From Symbiodinium natans (lineage: Eukaryota; Sar; Dinophyceae; Suessiales; Symbiodiniaceae), in NCBI GenBank assembly GCA_905221605.1, contig CAJNDS010002249.1, positions 476,523 through 521,522 on the forward strand: DNA of 45,000 nucleotides. The letters are read 5' to 3'. A model generated the notes under the pieces. That model worked only from the letters and a program-made list of their open reading frames with translations, ran no database searches and was not told where the DNA came from. Position 1 is the first letter of the stretch, and each line of letters begins with the position of its first letter. Position numbers and translations under genes: made by a program. Of the stretch, positions 22,865 to 34,800 are shown piece by piece.

Positions 22865-25800
22865 GGGGTTGCTATAAGAAAGGTTTAGGTTAAAGGCCGA
22901 CCTCCCCCAATTTTGGGGGAAACCCCATTTGTGAGGGTCGGAGATGTTTACATTCTGTGACTCGTTTCATGGTTTGGTAGTCGATGGATGTCGACTCAGA
23001 ACTTCATCGGCAGGCTCGTGGTTGAAGGGTTCAACGTTTAGACTCGTGCCATGATGATGGTCATCATCACCATCGCCACCGACAGCTCCAGCGATGTCTT
23101 CAGCGGCACAGTGATCCATCGTCCCTGTCTTTCGGGCTTTGGCATAGCGGAATACTGTTAGTCATCATTCCGATCCCTACATCAACCTTCAGCTGCGTTG
23201 TTGGGCTTGTTTGGGTTTCGGGATTGGCAATTGGGGTTTAGAGTGCTCAACCCTAGACCCTACAACCTAAACCCTCCTCCCAGAAAAGCCCTCATACTTC
23301 ATTTGTGGATTTGCTTCTCCCCTTCAACAACTCAACCACGACATGGTATGTCAACTCCCCAAACAGGTACCCCTAACCCTAAACCATATAACCCTTTTTG
23401 TTTGGAAACTGTCAAATCATCTCTTCTGCATGGAAGGATCCGGTTAAGGGCATGTGCGTGGCAGGCGCGACTTGGGAGGGGGTGGCACACACCGAACCCT
23501 AAGACAGGAGACCGGAGAGTTTAGGTTTAGGAGTTTAGGGTTAGAGTTTATAGGCTTTCTGGGGTTTCTAGGGTTTATAGGGTTTATGGGGTCTAGCGCA
23601 GGCCCTGAAACGCTTTGGTCAAGTTGTCGGCCAGCATTCCTTGACATTTCTGGTTGGGTGACAAACACTCTTGCCGCCAGCCAAACCCGAAACTGCCCTG
23701 CAGCCCCCTGGCCGGGAGGGGTTTGGGGTTTAGGGGTGTAGGCAAGGGTTTGGGGTTTGGGGTTTAGGGTTTAGGGTTTAGGGTTGGGATCTGCCTCGGC
23801 ACACTAACAGTCAAATAAAGGGTTTTGTACTAAACATAGCGCAAAATTCCAGCACCAGAAAGTCTGATCGAGTTTGGACCTGGCTCAGCAGACGAGATCA
23901 CACTTTGGGCCTTGGTTTGTGGTCTTTTCTGGTGCTAGTCACTGTGCTCCTGCTGGTGCTTGTTGATGGTGCCATTGCTTCGTTCTGAGCACAAAAAATA
24001 GCACCGGAGAAAGCACAATCATGAGCACAAAAAATAGCACCGGAGAAAGCACAATCATGAGCACAAAAAGAAGCACCGGAGAAAGCACAATCATGAGCAC
24101 AAAAAGAAGCACCGGAGAAAGCACAATCGTGAGCACAAAAAATAGCACCGGAGAAAGCACAATCTTGAGCACAAACAAGAGCACCGGAAAACTTCATCAC
24201 ACTCATACATCAGGCCTTCAGGTATGATCATGAGGCACTCAGAAATGTCCAATCTCACGGGTGTTTTTTTTTTTGGGTGTGTTTGTGCTGACCATTAGTG
24301 TGCTCGGGCAAGTCATAAGTTTAGGGTTTAGGGTTTTGGGTTATGGGTTATTTCAAGAACCCGAACTCAGACCCTGAGCCCTGGACCGGCACTTTGGCTA
24401 GACATGATCTAGGAGCAGATCGACAACCGGAGGTCAGCCAAAGATTTGGTGCATAACCCCCTCTGACACCCAGAAGATGCGTTGCCTATAGCTTAGAGCA
24501 CCGGGCGGACTTGCGCACACCCTAAACCCTAAACCCTACAGCCCTAATCCCTAAAACCCTGACGCCCTCGAACGAGTGCGGCTAAGTAGGGCTGGGTGGC
24601 AGCTGTTAAACTCAGACAAGGCTTCGTGTTTCTCATCAAATGCAGGAGCCTTGAATCCTTGTTGAGTACTGCACAACTCTGTAAGCGCAAAGGTTAACCA
24701 TTCTTCCCCTATACGAATTCAGCCAAGCCAGTAAAGTTTAGGGCTTAGGCCCCCGTTGATTGGCATGTTGGTTCTCAAGTTGACAAGGCTGAGGCTTTAG
24801 GGTTTAGGGTTTGGGGTTTGGGGTTTAGGGTTTAGGGTTTAGGGTTTAGGGTTTAGGGTTTATAAGGGTTGGCGGGCGCGGGATTCAAGACGCCCCTTAT
24901 TTCCCTGTGACTGTCTTCGAAGTGTAGTTTTTTCTTGTATTTGCCGTCTGAATCGGGTTCCTTAGAGACTCAAGACAGATTCTGCTCCGACAAAGCCTCG
25001 CTGTTGCTTTTCACCCGAACGAAGGACCTTAGGGCCTGAATAGAGAAGAGTTGTGAAGACGCTGAAGCAGCTTGCATGCCAGGAAGCTACCTGGCGCACG
25101 TCGAGGGGAAAAGGCATCAGAGCAACGTGGCCACGGTGCGAGAAGGTGCTCAGAGCGCTGTTGCGAGTCGGGCAGAAGCATGCTAGCAGCGTCACTGCGA
25201 AGCTGGTGCGGCGCAAGCGACAAGGTGCCTTGGCCAGTTTGTCTAATCCACGCATGTGCTTCCAGTGGTGTCACTTTCACTTTCCTGGCCTTCCAGGGCG
25301 CGGATCCATGACGAAGCGCCAAGCAGAGGTCTTCCGGTCGGCCCTGCGGAAGCGATGCCGCAAGACCAGCTTTTTTGCGGACGTGTCGCAGTCAGAAGAC
25401 TTCTGCCGCGCTGGGCAGGGTCGATGCCCGACGTGGTCCAGAGGCTCCGTCGTAGCTTACGTGCCGCCTATGGTCTGTGCCAGTCACGTGCAGCTTCTGG
25501 ACGGACTCGACGGCCTTGTTCCGTGTCGGCGTTTACTTGTTGGGGTCGTGGGGGCATGCGCGAGAACTGTTGGTCCTGGTTGCCATTATAGTGCAATACA
25601 TCCATACATCCATACATCGTGTGAAGCACTCCACGACTTTGTGGATCTTCGAATGCCGCCCACATTGAGCGACGCCGACCGTGTGCGATTGGTGGGCAAC
25701 ACGCAGCACGTGAGGCCTATCGCGGCAGCCGTTGCTTTAGGCCTCTCCTTGCTTCGCCGAGCGCCGACGAAGAGGACCTTCCGGAGGACGTTTCTTCACC

Positions 25801-28800
25801 TCAGGCACGCTTGTATGTCGAAATGCAGCGTAGCATCATCATGCACGATACCACTGAGACCGCTTCTCCTTGGCGTCGGCCAGGTGCCAGCAGAGTTGTG
25901 ACGTAACGGAGGGTTTTAATGAAAAAAAGAGGTTTCTGGTGTTTAAAGGCGATTTTTTCCGGAATCGGGTGTTTACCATAAGATCAGGTGGTTAGGCTGA
26001 ATATGTAGGCCCCGCGCCCGGCATAGGTGTGTTTGGTAAGTCTTAAGTGCCGTGTCGTTGGTCAGTTGTTTGGATTTCAGGGGTTGGAGTTTCATTGGAT
26101 TGAACTAGGCTTGCAAGTGTGAGGCTCCAGGCCCAGTGTTTCGACCATACTAAATGATCAGCATCGCAACATATCACACATCATCATCTTCAATGGTGTG
26201 AAGCTGCTGTCGGAGAAATGAGCGAAGAACCCAGGGGCGCCTTAAATATTCGGCCATATTAAAGAGCTCAAGAAGAGGTAATTTGGGAGGTTTTAGTAAT
26301 ACCGCATAAACTCACGGACCATAGGCGAATTCGCACAGGACATAGGGGTCCCCTGCCCCCGCCCCCACCCCCCCCCCCCTCCCCCCGCCCCTGCCCCCGC
26401 CCCCCCCCCCCCCCCCCCCCCCTCCGGCTGGGCTTGAATTGATGGGGCTTCAGCTCCTGTTTGGGTCCTGGTGCTACCCCCTACCCCCCCCCCAACGTTT
26501 CACAGAGGCTCAAGCAAATCAACTTTTGGCATCCTTTGAGCTGACAAGCGCGTTTAAACCTTTCAACTATGCTCCAGCGGGGTCGGCGGCTTGAGCCGGA
26601 GGCTCTTAAATTTAGGGCTATTATACCCTATAACCCTGAAAAAGGCCCTTAGGGACGTCTTAAATCCCGCGCCCGGCTAAGGGTTTAGGCCCGAAGACCA
26701 AGCCAGATCGATTTCAGAACGGCCAGCCCCCCCAGGTCCCCTGAGCCCTTAACACCAAGCCCTACTTGGAGGTTCATGGGTAGTTATAAGTCGGGTTCTA
26801 GGTAAGGGTACTTATACTTATAACAATTTATATCCTTATTTAGATTACGTTTATCCGTACTTATAGCTACCCGCGAACTTTCATTCTAAAGCCCTAAACG
26901 CCCTAGGCCCCCCTCAAATCCTAGCTCAATCCTGCTCCCCCCCAAAACCCTGAACCCTAATCATCCCCAACCCTTGAGGCCTGATTGCGCTCCTCAAATC
27001 CTGAACCTCAGACTCTACGCCTCAGAGGGGCGCCCGACCCGAAGCTCTAAACCCTAACACCCCGTAAACCCTTTCTAAACCCCCCTAAACCCCCTAAACG
27101 CCCTAAACCCCTCAACCCCCTAAACCCTAAATCCTAAACCCTAAACCCCCTAAACCCTAAATCCTAAACCCTAAACCCTTGCAGGCATCAGTGAGGTCGG
27201 GGGTCTCGAGAGCGCGGAGGATGGGACTCCAGAGTTTTGAGCTTGTTGTTCGGGCGTAGGGCTTCGGGCCCTGGCGGTTTAGGGTTTAGGGTTGAGGGTT
27301 TAGGGTTTAGGGTTTAGGAATTGATGGTGGATGTCACCCCCCCCCCCCCCCGGAGGTAGGGGTCATGAACCATAGAGCCTACATACCCTAAGGAGGGCAC
27401 AGCCTAGGTCAGAGGCCTTAATGCCTTAACAAAAAGGTCGGAAAGTAAAGGGTGGGTCGGAGATTCTCACGTTCTGTGAGTCTTTGGTTTGATAGATCGA
27501 TGGATGTCGACACAGAACTTCATCTACAAGCTCCCTTAGGGTCAACGCTTGGGGTTCAGGGTTTAGTGAAGATTCCCTTATAAGCCCCTTTAACCCAAAC
27601 AAGGGCGCCCTTTTTATTCCTTAGGTTACTCTTGGGTCAAACCTTCGACTTTCCGGATTTCGCATCTTGGCGTAGGCCGAATGGATTGCTTTCGGTGTTG
27701 GGCAGTCTGGCATCTATGCGTGTTCGGTGGGCACTGAGAGGTGTGATTCTAGCCATTTGAATGGGCGTTGTTTCTTTTTGGGTATGAGGTCAAGGTCCCT
27801 TATAGAATACCCACAGCAAAATTAGCTGCTTGGATCCCTGCGGCTACCCCATGGGAGCCATGCTGCCCCCTAAACCCTAAAACCTAAACCCTCAATTTAA
27901 ACAGCGGACTCTCTGCCGGGGAACTACCGGGCGGACACCGAGCGAGGAGGCGTGGAGAGCGTTGGCTCAAAAATTAGCGAGCTCCCAAGAGTCCTTTCGA
28001 GAATTCCCGTTTTCCTCGCATCCACTCTGTGTGTTTGCTGTCGTCTTGGGGTCTTGTGGTCTGTCGTTGGTCTTGTAACCTCCAGGGACCGAATAGTTCG
28101 GTTAGTAGAAGCCTTGTAAGGACCCTAAACCCTAAACCCTAAACCCTAAACCCTAAACCCTAAACCCTAAACCCTAAACCCTAAACGTATAGGGTATCCC
28201 ATCAGATCGGCCCTTCCTTTCCTTCTGACGCGCCAGCGTGTTCTTGACACGTGCAAGTTGCTGTTTGGCATTGTGTCCAGTCATGGTATGGCCAAGACCG
28301 TCACTGTGTGCGGGTTAGGGTTTAGGGCCTTACAGTTTAGGGCTTAACAATTTAGGGATTTTGGGGATTTTGGGTTCAGAGTGCGCTGTCCGTATTCACA
28401 GCGTATGCTGGCGCCTCATCTGGTCGTTGCCCTGCCCGACACAGGAGATCATGGTTCTCCTGCATCAAGGCAACAAGAACCGCACTACTGAGTCCACTGG
28501 GGCGAACGCTGCTCTGCCGCGGTTCAGTTCCGGGTTCGGGGCTCGTGGAACCCTACCTTGCGAACCCAAAACTGATCTCCCTAAGGGTCCATGTACCTAT
28601 GTGGTATATAGTTGGGCCTTCAAGATTCCCATATAGTAGCTTTAGGGCCCGGGCCCAAGCATGTACTGTATGGGTACACGGAGCCTTAAGGGCTTGTTGT
28701 AGGTTACCTAAGGATCTTGTAAGGAGTTTTTCGATAGGAACCTGGAACAAAGAAAACCCTAAACCCTAAACCGTTTCGGGCTCTCAAGGTAAAACCCAAC

Positions 28801-31800
28801 ACCTGAACGCGCAAGCGCGGCACGTGCTGAAATGTTGCTGTTGTACTCGATGGGTCGACATGTAACCCTTGCGAGGCCTTCAGGTTTGGGGTTTTGGGGT
28901 TTAGGGCTTTAGGGTCTTAGGGCTTAGGGTTTATGGATTTTATGAGCTTAGGTTGCAAGCACGATCGCCTTACTGGGGCTGTTTTTGGAATTTGTGTTCA
29001 AGCTCTGTAGGATGACCCACACAAAACAAAGAAGTACCCAAGCCGATTGGCAATGGGTTTGGAGTTTAGGGCTTAGGGTTTGGGGTGTAGGGTTCAGGGT
29101 TTAGGGTTGGGGTTTGCGTGCTTTAAGTCTAGCAGTGGGGATGTATACTAACTACGAACAGTCCTTAAAAGGGACTATACTAGGGGTACCACACTCCCTA
29201 TTGAGGGCTGTTAGTGTCAGTCCTAGGTAGGACAAGGGGGACCCGTCTGAGGGAGCCCTTCTTAACTCTCTTCTGGCTCTCTTAGAACAGGGACCTTATT
29301 CAGAGGGTCCATATCCCCAAGGGTCCCCCTAACCCATCCCTAACCCCATCCTCTAATAAGGGGGAAATCCCACTAACTACTAACAGTCCTTACAGGGGGA
29401 CTATACTAGGGGGTACGATAATCCCTATTAAGGGCTGTTAGTATAAGGGGCAACATCCCAAGTCAGAAGCTCTACTGGGTTTTGGAGTGCTATACTTTAA
29501 TACGTTTTTGGTTCTGGGTTCCTATCATGGCTACTTATACCTACAAGTGTATGCCTTGTTTTCCAGGGTCTGCTCCAAAGTAGGTTCTAAATCCTAAACC
29601 CTAAACCCTAAACCCTAAACCCTAAACCCTGAACTTCCGAACCCCAGGTGACAAGCTCGAGAAGCCATGCTGTCCTGCAGGCTCGGCTATTTTGTTTGGT
29701 GGGTTGGTCTGAGGTTTAGGGTTTAGGGTATAGGGTTTAGGGTTTGAGGTTTAGGGTTTAGGGTTTAAGGTTTAGGGTTTAGGGTTTAGGGTTTAGGGCT
29801 TTGCGTGTGCGATAAGTATCGTGGGGTGATTCCTCACGGCCGTCTGATGAAGATGAGGTGGGTTCTGACGTTCAAGCGTGTAGAGGGCGAGCCCGACAAA
29901 GCCAAGCGAAAGGCCCGCCTGGTCCTCTTGGGCTTTTCGGACCCCGACTTGTTGGACTCCAACGCTGACTCGGCGAAGCCGCCAGCTCATGCTGAACCCG
30001 TACACTCAGAAATGCTGGAAGCTCAAGAAGGCAGACGTCAAGAGTGCCTTCCTTCAAGGAGCGGCGCACCAGGAGCCAAGGAACATCTTTACAATACCTG
30101 TCCCTGAGCTCGCTGAAGCATTGCAAGTCCCATGGCGGGGCTCCCATGGCGGGGCGGTTCGCCTGCGCCAGTCTGCCTACGGCTTGACCCCAGCACCCCG
30201 GACTGGTTTAGGGTTGAGGGTTTAGGGTTTAGGGTTTCGGGATGTGAAGAAGGTGCTCCAAAGTGCTGGCTTTCGGCTCTGCAAGAGCGATCCATGGGCC
30301 CTCTCGGCATGATCGGGATTCATGTGGATGACTTCTTGGTTGCAGGCTCCGACCCCTAAACCCTAAACCCTAAACCCTAAACCCTAAGCCCTAAGCCCTA
30401 AACCCATAACCCTGTAAGCCCTGAGAACTGCACCCTAAACCCTAAACCCTAAACCCCAAACCCCAAACCCCAAACCCTAAACCCTAAACCCTAGACCCTT
30501 GGATGCCCAGCAGTGCCCTGATTCCGTCTTTGTAGGTTGACTACACCCTCGACCCTGCCTAAAGGCTCCTATGTAGTGCCTTTTTGTATACTAGAATCAC
30601 CTCGAACCCCTAGAAGTAAGCTAAACCAAAAAGGAACTACATTAGAGAGCCCTCAGGTAGACCCTAAACTTTGGCCCTAGACCCTGAAACCTGAACCCTA
30701 AATCCTAACCAGCCGCCTTTAAACAACAAGTTTCCTGGGCAACTAGGCCCCCTAAACCTCAAACCTTAACGCCCACCAGGTCAGCGAGCGTAATAGGGTT
30801 CAGGGTTTAGGTACGGGCCTAAACCCTAAACCCTCAACCCTAAACCCTAAACCCTAAAACCCTAAACCCTAAACCGTTTGACCTTCGGACGTATGGGCCC
30901 TTAATTTGTACAGGCATTTCCGGGGTATATAAGGGGTCCCTTTTGAGGGCCCATACAAAGGGACCATGTAGGTACCCTGCCTACAAATTCCCTTCAAGGG
31001 TGTACATATATGGGGGGCATAAGGTACTAAATTCCTTCTTTGCCTACGAAGCACACTACCCATGAACCTCGAAGTAGGATTTCAATATCTGGCAAGAGAA
31101 CAGGTCATGGTGCATCAGCGAGATCGCACCGCGGACATCGTGGCTCATGTAAGCTGGCTTTGAAGGTTTTACTGCTTCAGGGTTTAGGGCTTCGGCCTTA
31201 GGACCTAGATTGAGGCTTTAAGGTGGTAGGTATAGTGCGCTTGCATACTCGGTCCTTGGGGGAGCCTAGGGGCCTTCTTCTGGACCACCCTGAATGTTAA
31301 GAATGCATGCGATAAAAGAATAGAGGCCCCAAGAGAAGCCCAGTCACCCTGTCTGTTCGCGCACCTCTCCTCTGCACGTTTCGGTACATCCCAGGTGCAT
31401 TGTGCGCACACATGAGCCCCCTTCAGCGATTCGACATTCAATGAAAAATTAAAGGGAGTGCAGGGGTTTGTGCAGGGGGCCGCTGGCCTAAAGAACTTCA
31501 TATGATTTCGGTTTCAGGGTTTCTCTAAGGGTAGTTACATGGGCCCTTAATATGGTCCCTTATACCTCCCTTAAAATGTTCTGATGTGTGGGCCCTTAAT
31601 TTGTAGAGGGTACATAAGGGGTCCCCTTTTAAGGGCCCCTACTAAGCTTAGTAGCTGAGTGAGCACGCTTTACACCTTTTGGGATTCTCGACTCCCCTGT
31701 AGAACTGAAAGTGTACACTGTTTTGGGGCTTATGAACTCAGCATCTAAGTAAGGGACCCATGAAACTAGCCTTAGAGTTTCAGGCAAGCCTGCGTGCCCC

Positions 31801-34800
31801 CGAGTCCGCCGTCGGCTGAGGTCTGCCGAGGCTTGGAGTAGTTGACTCACCCTAAACTCTAAAACCCTAAACCCTAAACCCTAAACCCTAAACCCTAAAC
31901 CCTAAACCCTAAACCCTAAACCCTAAACCTAAAGCCCTAAACCCTAAACCCTAAGCCGGAAGCTCGAGGTCAACCTCGGGAAGCTCTCCATGATCGACCT
32001 GGCAGGCTGCAGTCCGAGAAAACTTAGAGTCAACGAGAGGGTCTAGGGCTAGGGTTCATAGGGAATACCCTACCTGCTCAATAGGGATTAGCATAGGCAG
32101 GGGTACTAGAACCCTGATTAAAGACTGTCAGTATAAGGGGGAACGAACATCCCAAGGGGTTACCCTACTTGAAGGATCATGGGCAGTTAGAAGTAGGGAT
32201 GCAAGTACCCTTCAGAAGGTTATTTTCAGTTGTCCTTGTGGGTTGAATATAGGGGCCTTAATCATTAGACTAGGGGCTTTGGGGGTTAGTATAATATAAA
32301 CAAGCATAGGCACCATAAGGAGATACTATTACAAATTATTCCGGCCCCGAAATTATAGGGTTTACAAGCCTTAGTGCAAGCCCATGCCCAATGCCAGCAG
32401 CTTTGAGCAAACCCCGAGGGCCATCTTCTGTTCGCTCTCTTGGCCAAGTGCCCTAAACCCAAAACCCGAAACCCTTTTGGAAGTTTTGGGACCCCTAAAC
32501 CCTAAACCCGAAACCCTAAACCATGCTCTGGGATGAGGGTTTGGTTTCAAGGTGGTCCAAGTACAGAATTGTTGTTGAATTAGGCATTCAAAGCACTAGG
32601 ACCCCAGAGTGGGCCGTATTTCCTTTTGTTTAGGGTTTAGGTTCCTTGTAAGCCCCTATTACAAACCAAAACGGGAACCCTTCTTCCCTTCTTATTCCTT
32701 GGTTGCTGGTTTGTCTAGATGTGGAATTAGGTCCCCACAGCCCTGTGTAGTATGATTTGCAAAAGTCCATAAAGTGCTTCAAGTGGATTCTCTGTTATGT
32801 GTACTCTTTGAAGTAGGTGCCGGGTTGCTTTACTTACCAGTTCGTAGCAGGAGCTGGGGTATGAGGTACACCTCTAGACCCTAAGCCCTGAACCCTTTAA
32901 GGAATTGCAGAAAGAATTGCCTTTCATTTCTAAGAACCAGTAAGTTTAGAAGTTGAGGGCTTGTTGCGACAAGCAATACAGCCATTCTACAGTGGGGTTC
33001 GAAGAACCCCTAAACCTAACTTTTTACAGGTTCTTATGATTATGGCCCCTTGTAGGATTCTAAGGTAACCCACAAAGTAGTAGGTTTTGGGCTCCTAACG
33101 TAGGTTTACGGTTTGACGGACATCCCTTTCTTTGGGCACGCCATTCCCCACTAGGACCCAGAGTAGGCCTCCCGTGTTCTAGGTTTTGAGTTCCCTTAGA
33201 ATCCCCTTTGAACCACAAAGGGCACCCTTTTGATTCCTAGGCTGCCCAGTAAGACCCTCATTCCCTGTCTGGGGTTTAGGGTTTGTGGGGTTTATGGGGT
33301 TTATAGGGTTTATAGGGTTTATAGGGTTTATAGGGTTTATAGGGTTTATAGGGTTTATAGGGTTTATAGGGTTTATAGGGTTTATAGGGTTTATAGGGTG
33401 TATAGGGTTTATAGGGTTTATAGGGTTTATAGGGTTTATAGGGTTTATAGGGTTTATAGGGTGTATAGGGTTTATAGGGTTTATAGGGTTTATAGGGTTT
33501 ATAGGGTTCAGGGTAGGTTCCCTTACAAACCCCTTTAGGCAAGAAAGGGCACCCTGTTTCTTCCTAGGGTACTCTTGGGTCTAGCCAATGTATGGTCAAC
33601 GCAGGAAAGGCTAGGGGGGTCAAGGGATGGCCCCAAACCCTAAACCCTAAACCCTAAACCCCAAACCCTAAACCCTAAACCCTAAACCCTAAACCCTAAA
33701 CCCTAAACCCTAAACCCAGCGCCTGCAGGTTCCGAGCGCGCCTCGCAAACCAACAATAAAGGCACGGAACCCGTCCCTAGTTTCCAAGCTTTTTTTCAGG
33801 AACCCTGAAGTCCTCAACCCGTAAAGGGTCCAGGGTTTCGGGTTTAGGGTTTAGGGTTTAAAACCCTTAACCCTGAAACCCCTGAACTCCTACACCCTAA
33901 ACCCGAAACCCTCAAGACCCTAACTTCCATACCCCAAACCCCAAACCCTTAAATCCCTAATCTCTACACCCCACACCCTTAACCCCAAACACCCTAAACT
34001 CTGAAACCCCAAACCCCCGTATAGGGATTTGGGCTTAGGTCCGAAATTGCCCGGTGTCCTAGACGTGAAGGGTTGAGGGCTTTAGGGGGGTCAGGGTTTA
34101 GGGTTTAGGGATTCGGGGTTTAGGACTTAGGATTTTAGGGGTTCTGGTGCAAGGTTGAAGGTTGTAGGGTTTTAGGATTTGAGGGGCTGAGGGTGTTTGG
34201 GACTCTGTCCAGGTTGAGGGTTTTAGGGCTGGTGTTTATGGGATGCTGACAGGTCTCGAAAAATGCTGGGATTAGCGGCTGCATAGTGCACGGGCAGATG
34301 CTCGAGTACTTTGGGTTCGAGACTCCTCAATCCTTGCCACCACCCTGTAGTGCGACAGTCTAAGCTTGTAGAGTGCACTACGAATGTCATGAGATCTGGT
34401 GTTGTTGGTCTTGGTAGCCCAGTGGTGCCCTTTTCCCTTTTCTTGGGTTCAAGGTCCCCTTATAAAGTAACCAACCCCCAAAAAGGGTGCCGTTATTATA
34501 ATATGGTTACTGTGCTACCAAGATGTGAAATGGTTAGTCGCGGTTCGTTCGATCTCGTCGTATGAGACCGGCTTTCTCGCCTCATGACGATTCGACGGAG
34601 GCCGAGTACGAGGTGGCCTGAGAAGAGAGCCCTAAACCCTAAACCCTTAACCCTGAACCCTCAACCCTGAACCCTAACCGTAACTTGCCAGGAAGACAAC
34701 GGCGTTGGTTTGGAAGATGGCAGGACAGTCACAGCCGCCAAAGCAGCAAGAGGAACAGGATTACGACCTCTCCCCGCCATCAAGACCTAGTTGTCACTCG

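Larger units (their letters stand above)
23465..27184. other. Large kinesin intron (3.7 kb)
   Basis: Near its 5' end are TTTAGGG-like tracts (23521-23600, 23720-23787). Then come a 36-bp tandem repeat (23988-24190), a TTTAGGG tract (24797-24862), a 0.9-kb telomere-free block with a 282-codon frame (25053-25901), poly-C runs (26355-26425), a foldback copy (26764-26885) and CCCTAAA/CCCCCTAAA tracts running to the 3' splice site (27050-27180). 25905-26330 is unique DNA with nothing recognised. Confidence 0.75.
29681..31103. other. Kinesin intron with copia relic
   Basis: Starts with TTTAGGG units (29713-29798), which run straight into a copia reverse-transcriptase relic (29799-30355), which runs straight into CCCTAAA units (30356-30410, 30432-30500). 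Then follow copy 2 of the CTGCCTAAAGGCTCC element (30556-30675), CCCTAAA units (30818-30876), a foldback piece (30893-30990) and half of a GGAGGTTCATGGG element (31043-31076) just before the 3' splice site. Confidence 0.8.

Noticed and set aside
23988-24190. CRISPR-like array
   Set aside because: Units are directly joined with no unique spacers, and the DNA is eukaryotic.
23898-24227. Repeat protein of 12-residue units
   Set aside because: The 36-bp array is open on both strands; no start context, domain or splice evidence.
27955-27975. Relic of the dinoflagellate spliced leader
   Set aside because: Only about nine bases (TTGGCTCAA) match, which is not above chance in 45 kb.
33230-33584. 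Frames with RVY, GFI or KPY repeats on both strands
   Set aside because: All come from the 9-nt GGGTTTATA array; open in every frame because the unit is a multiple of three.
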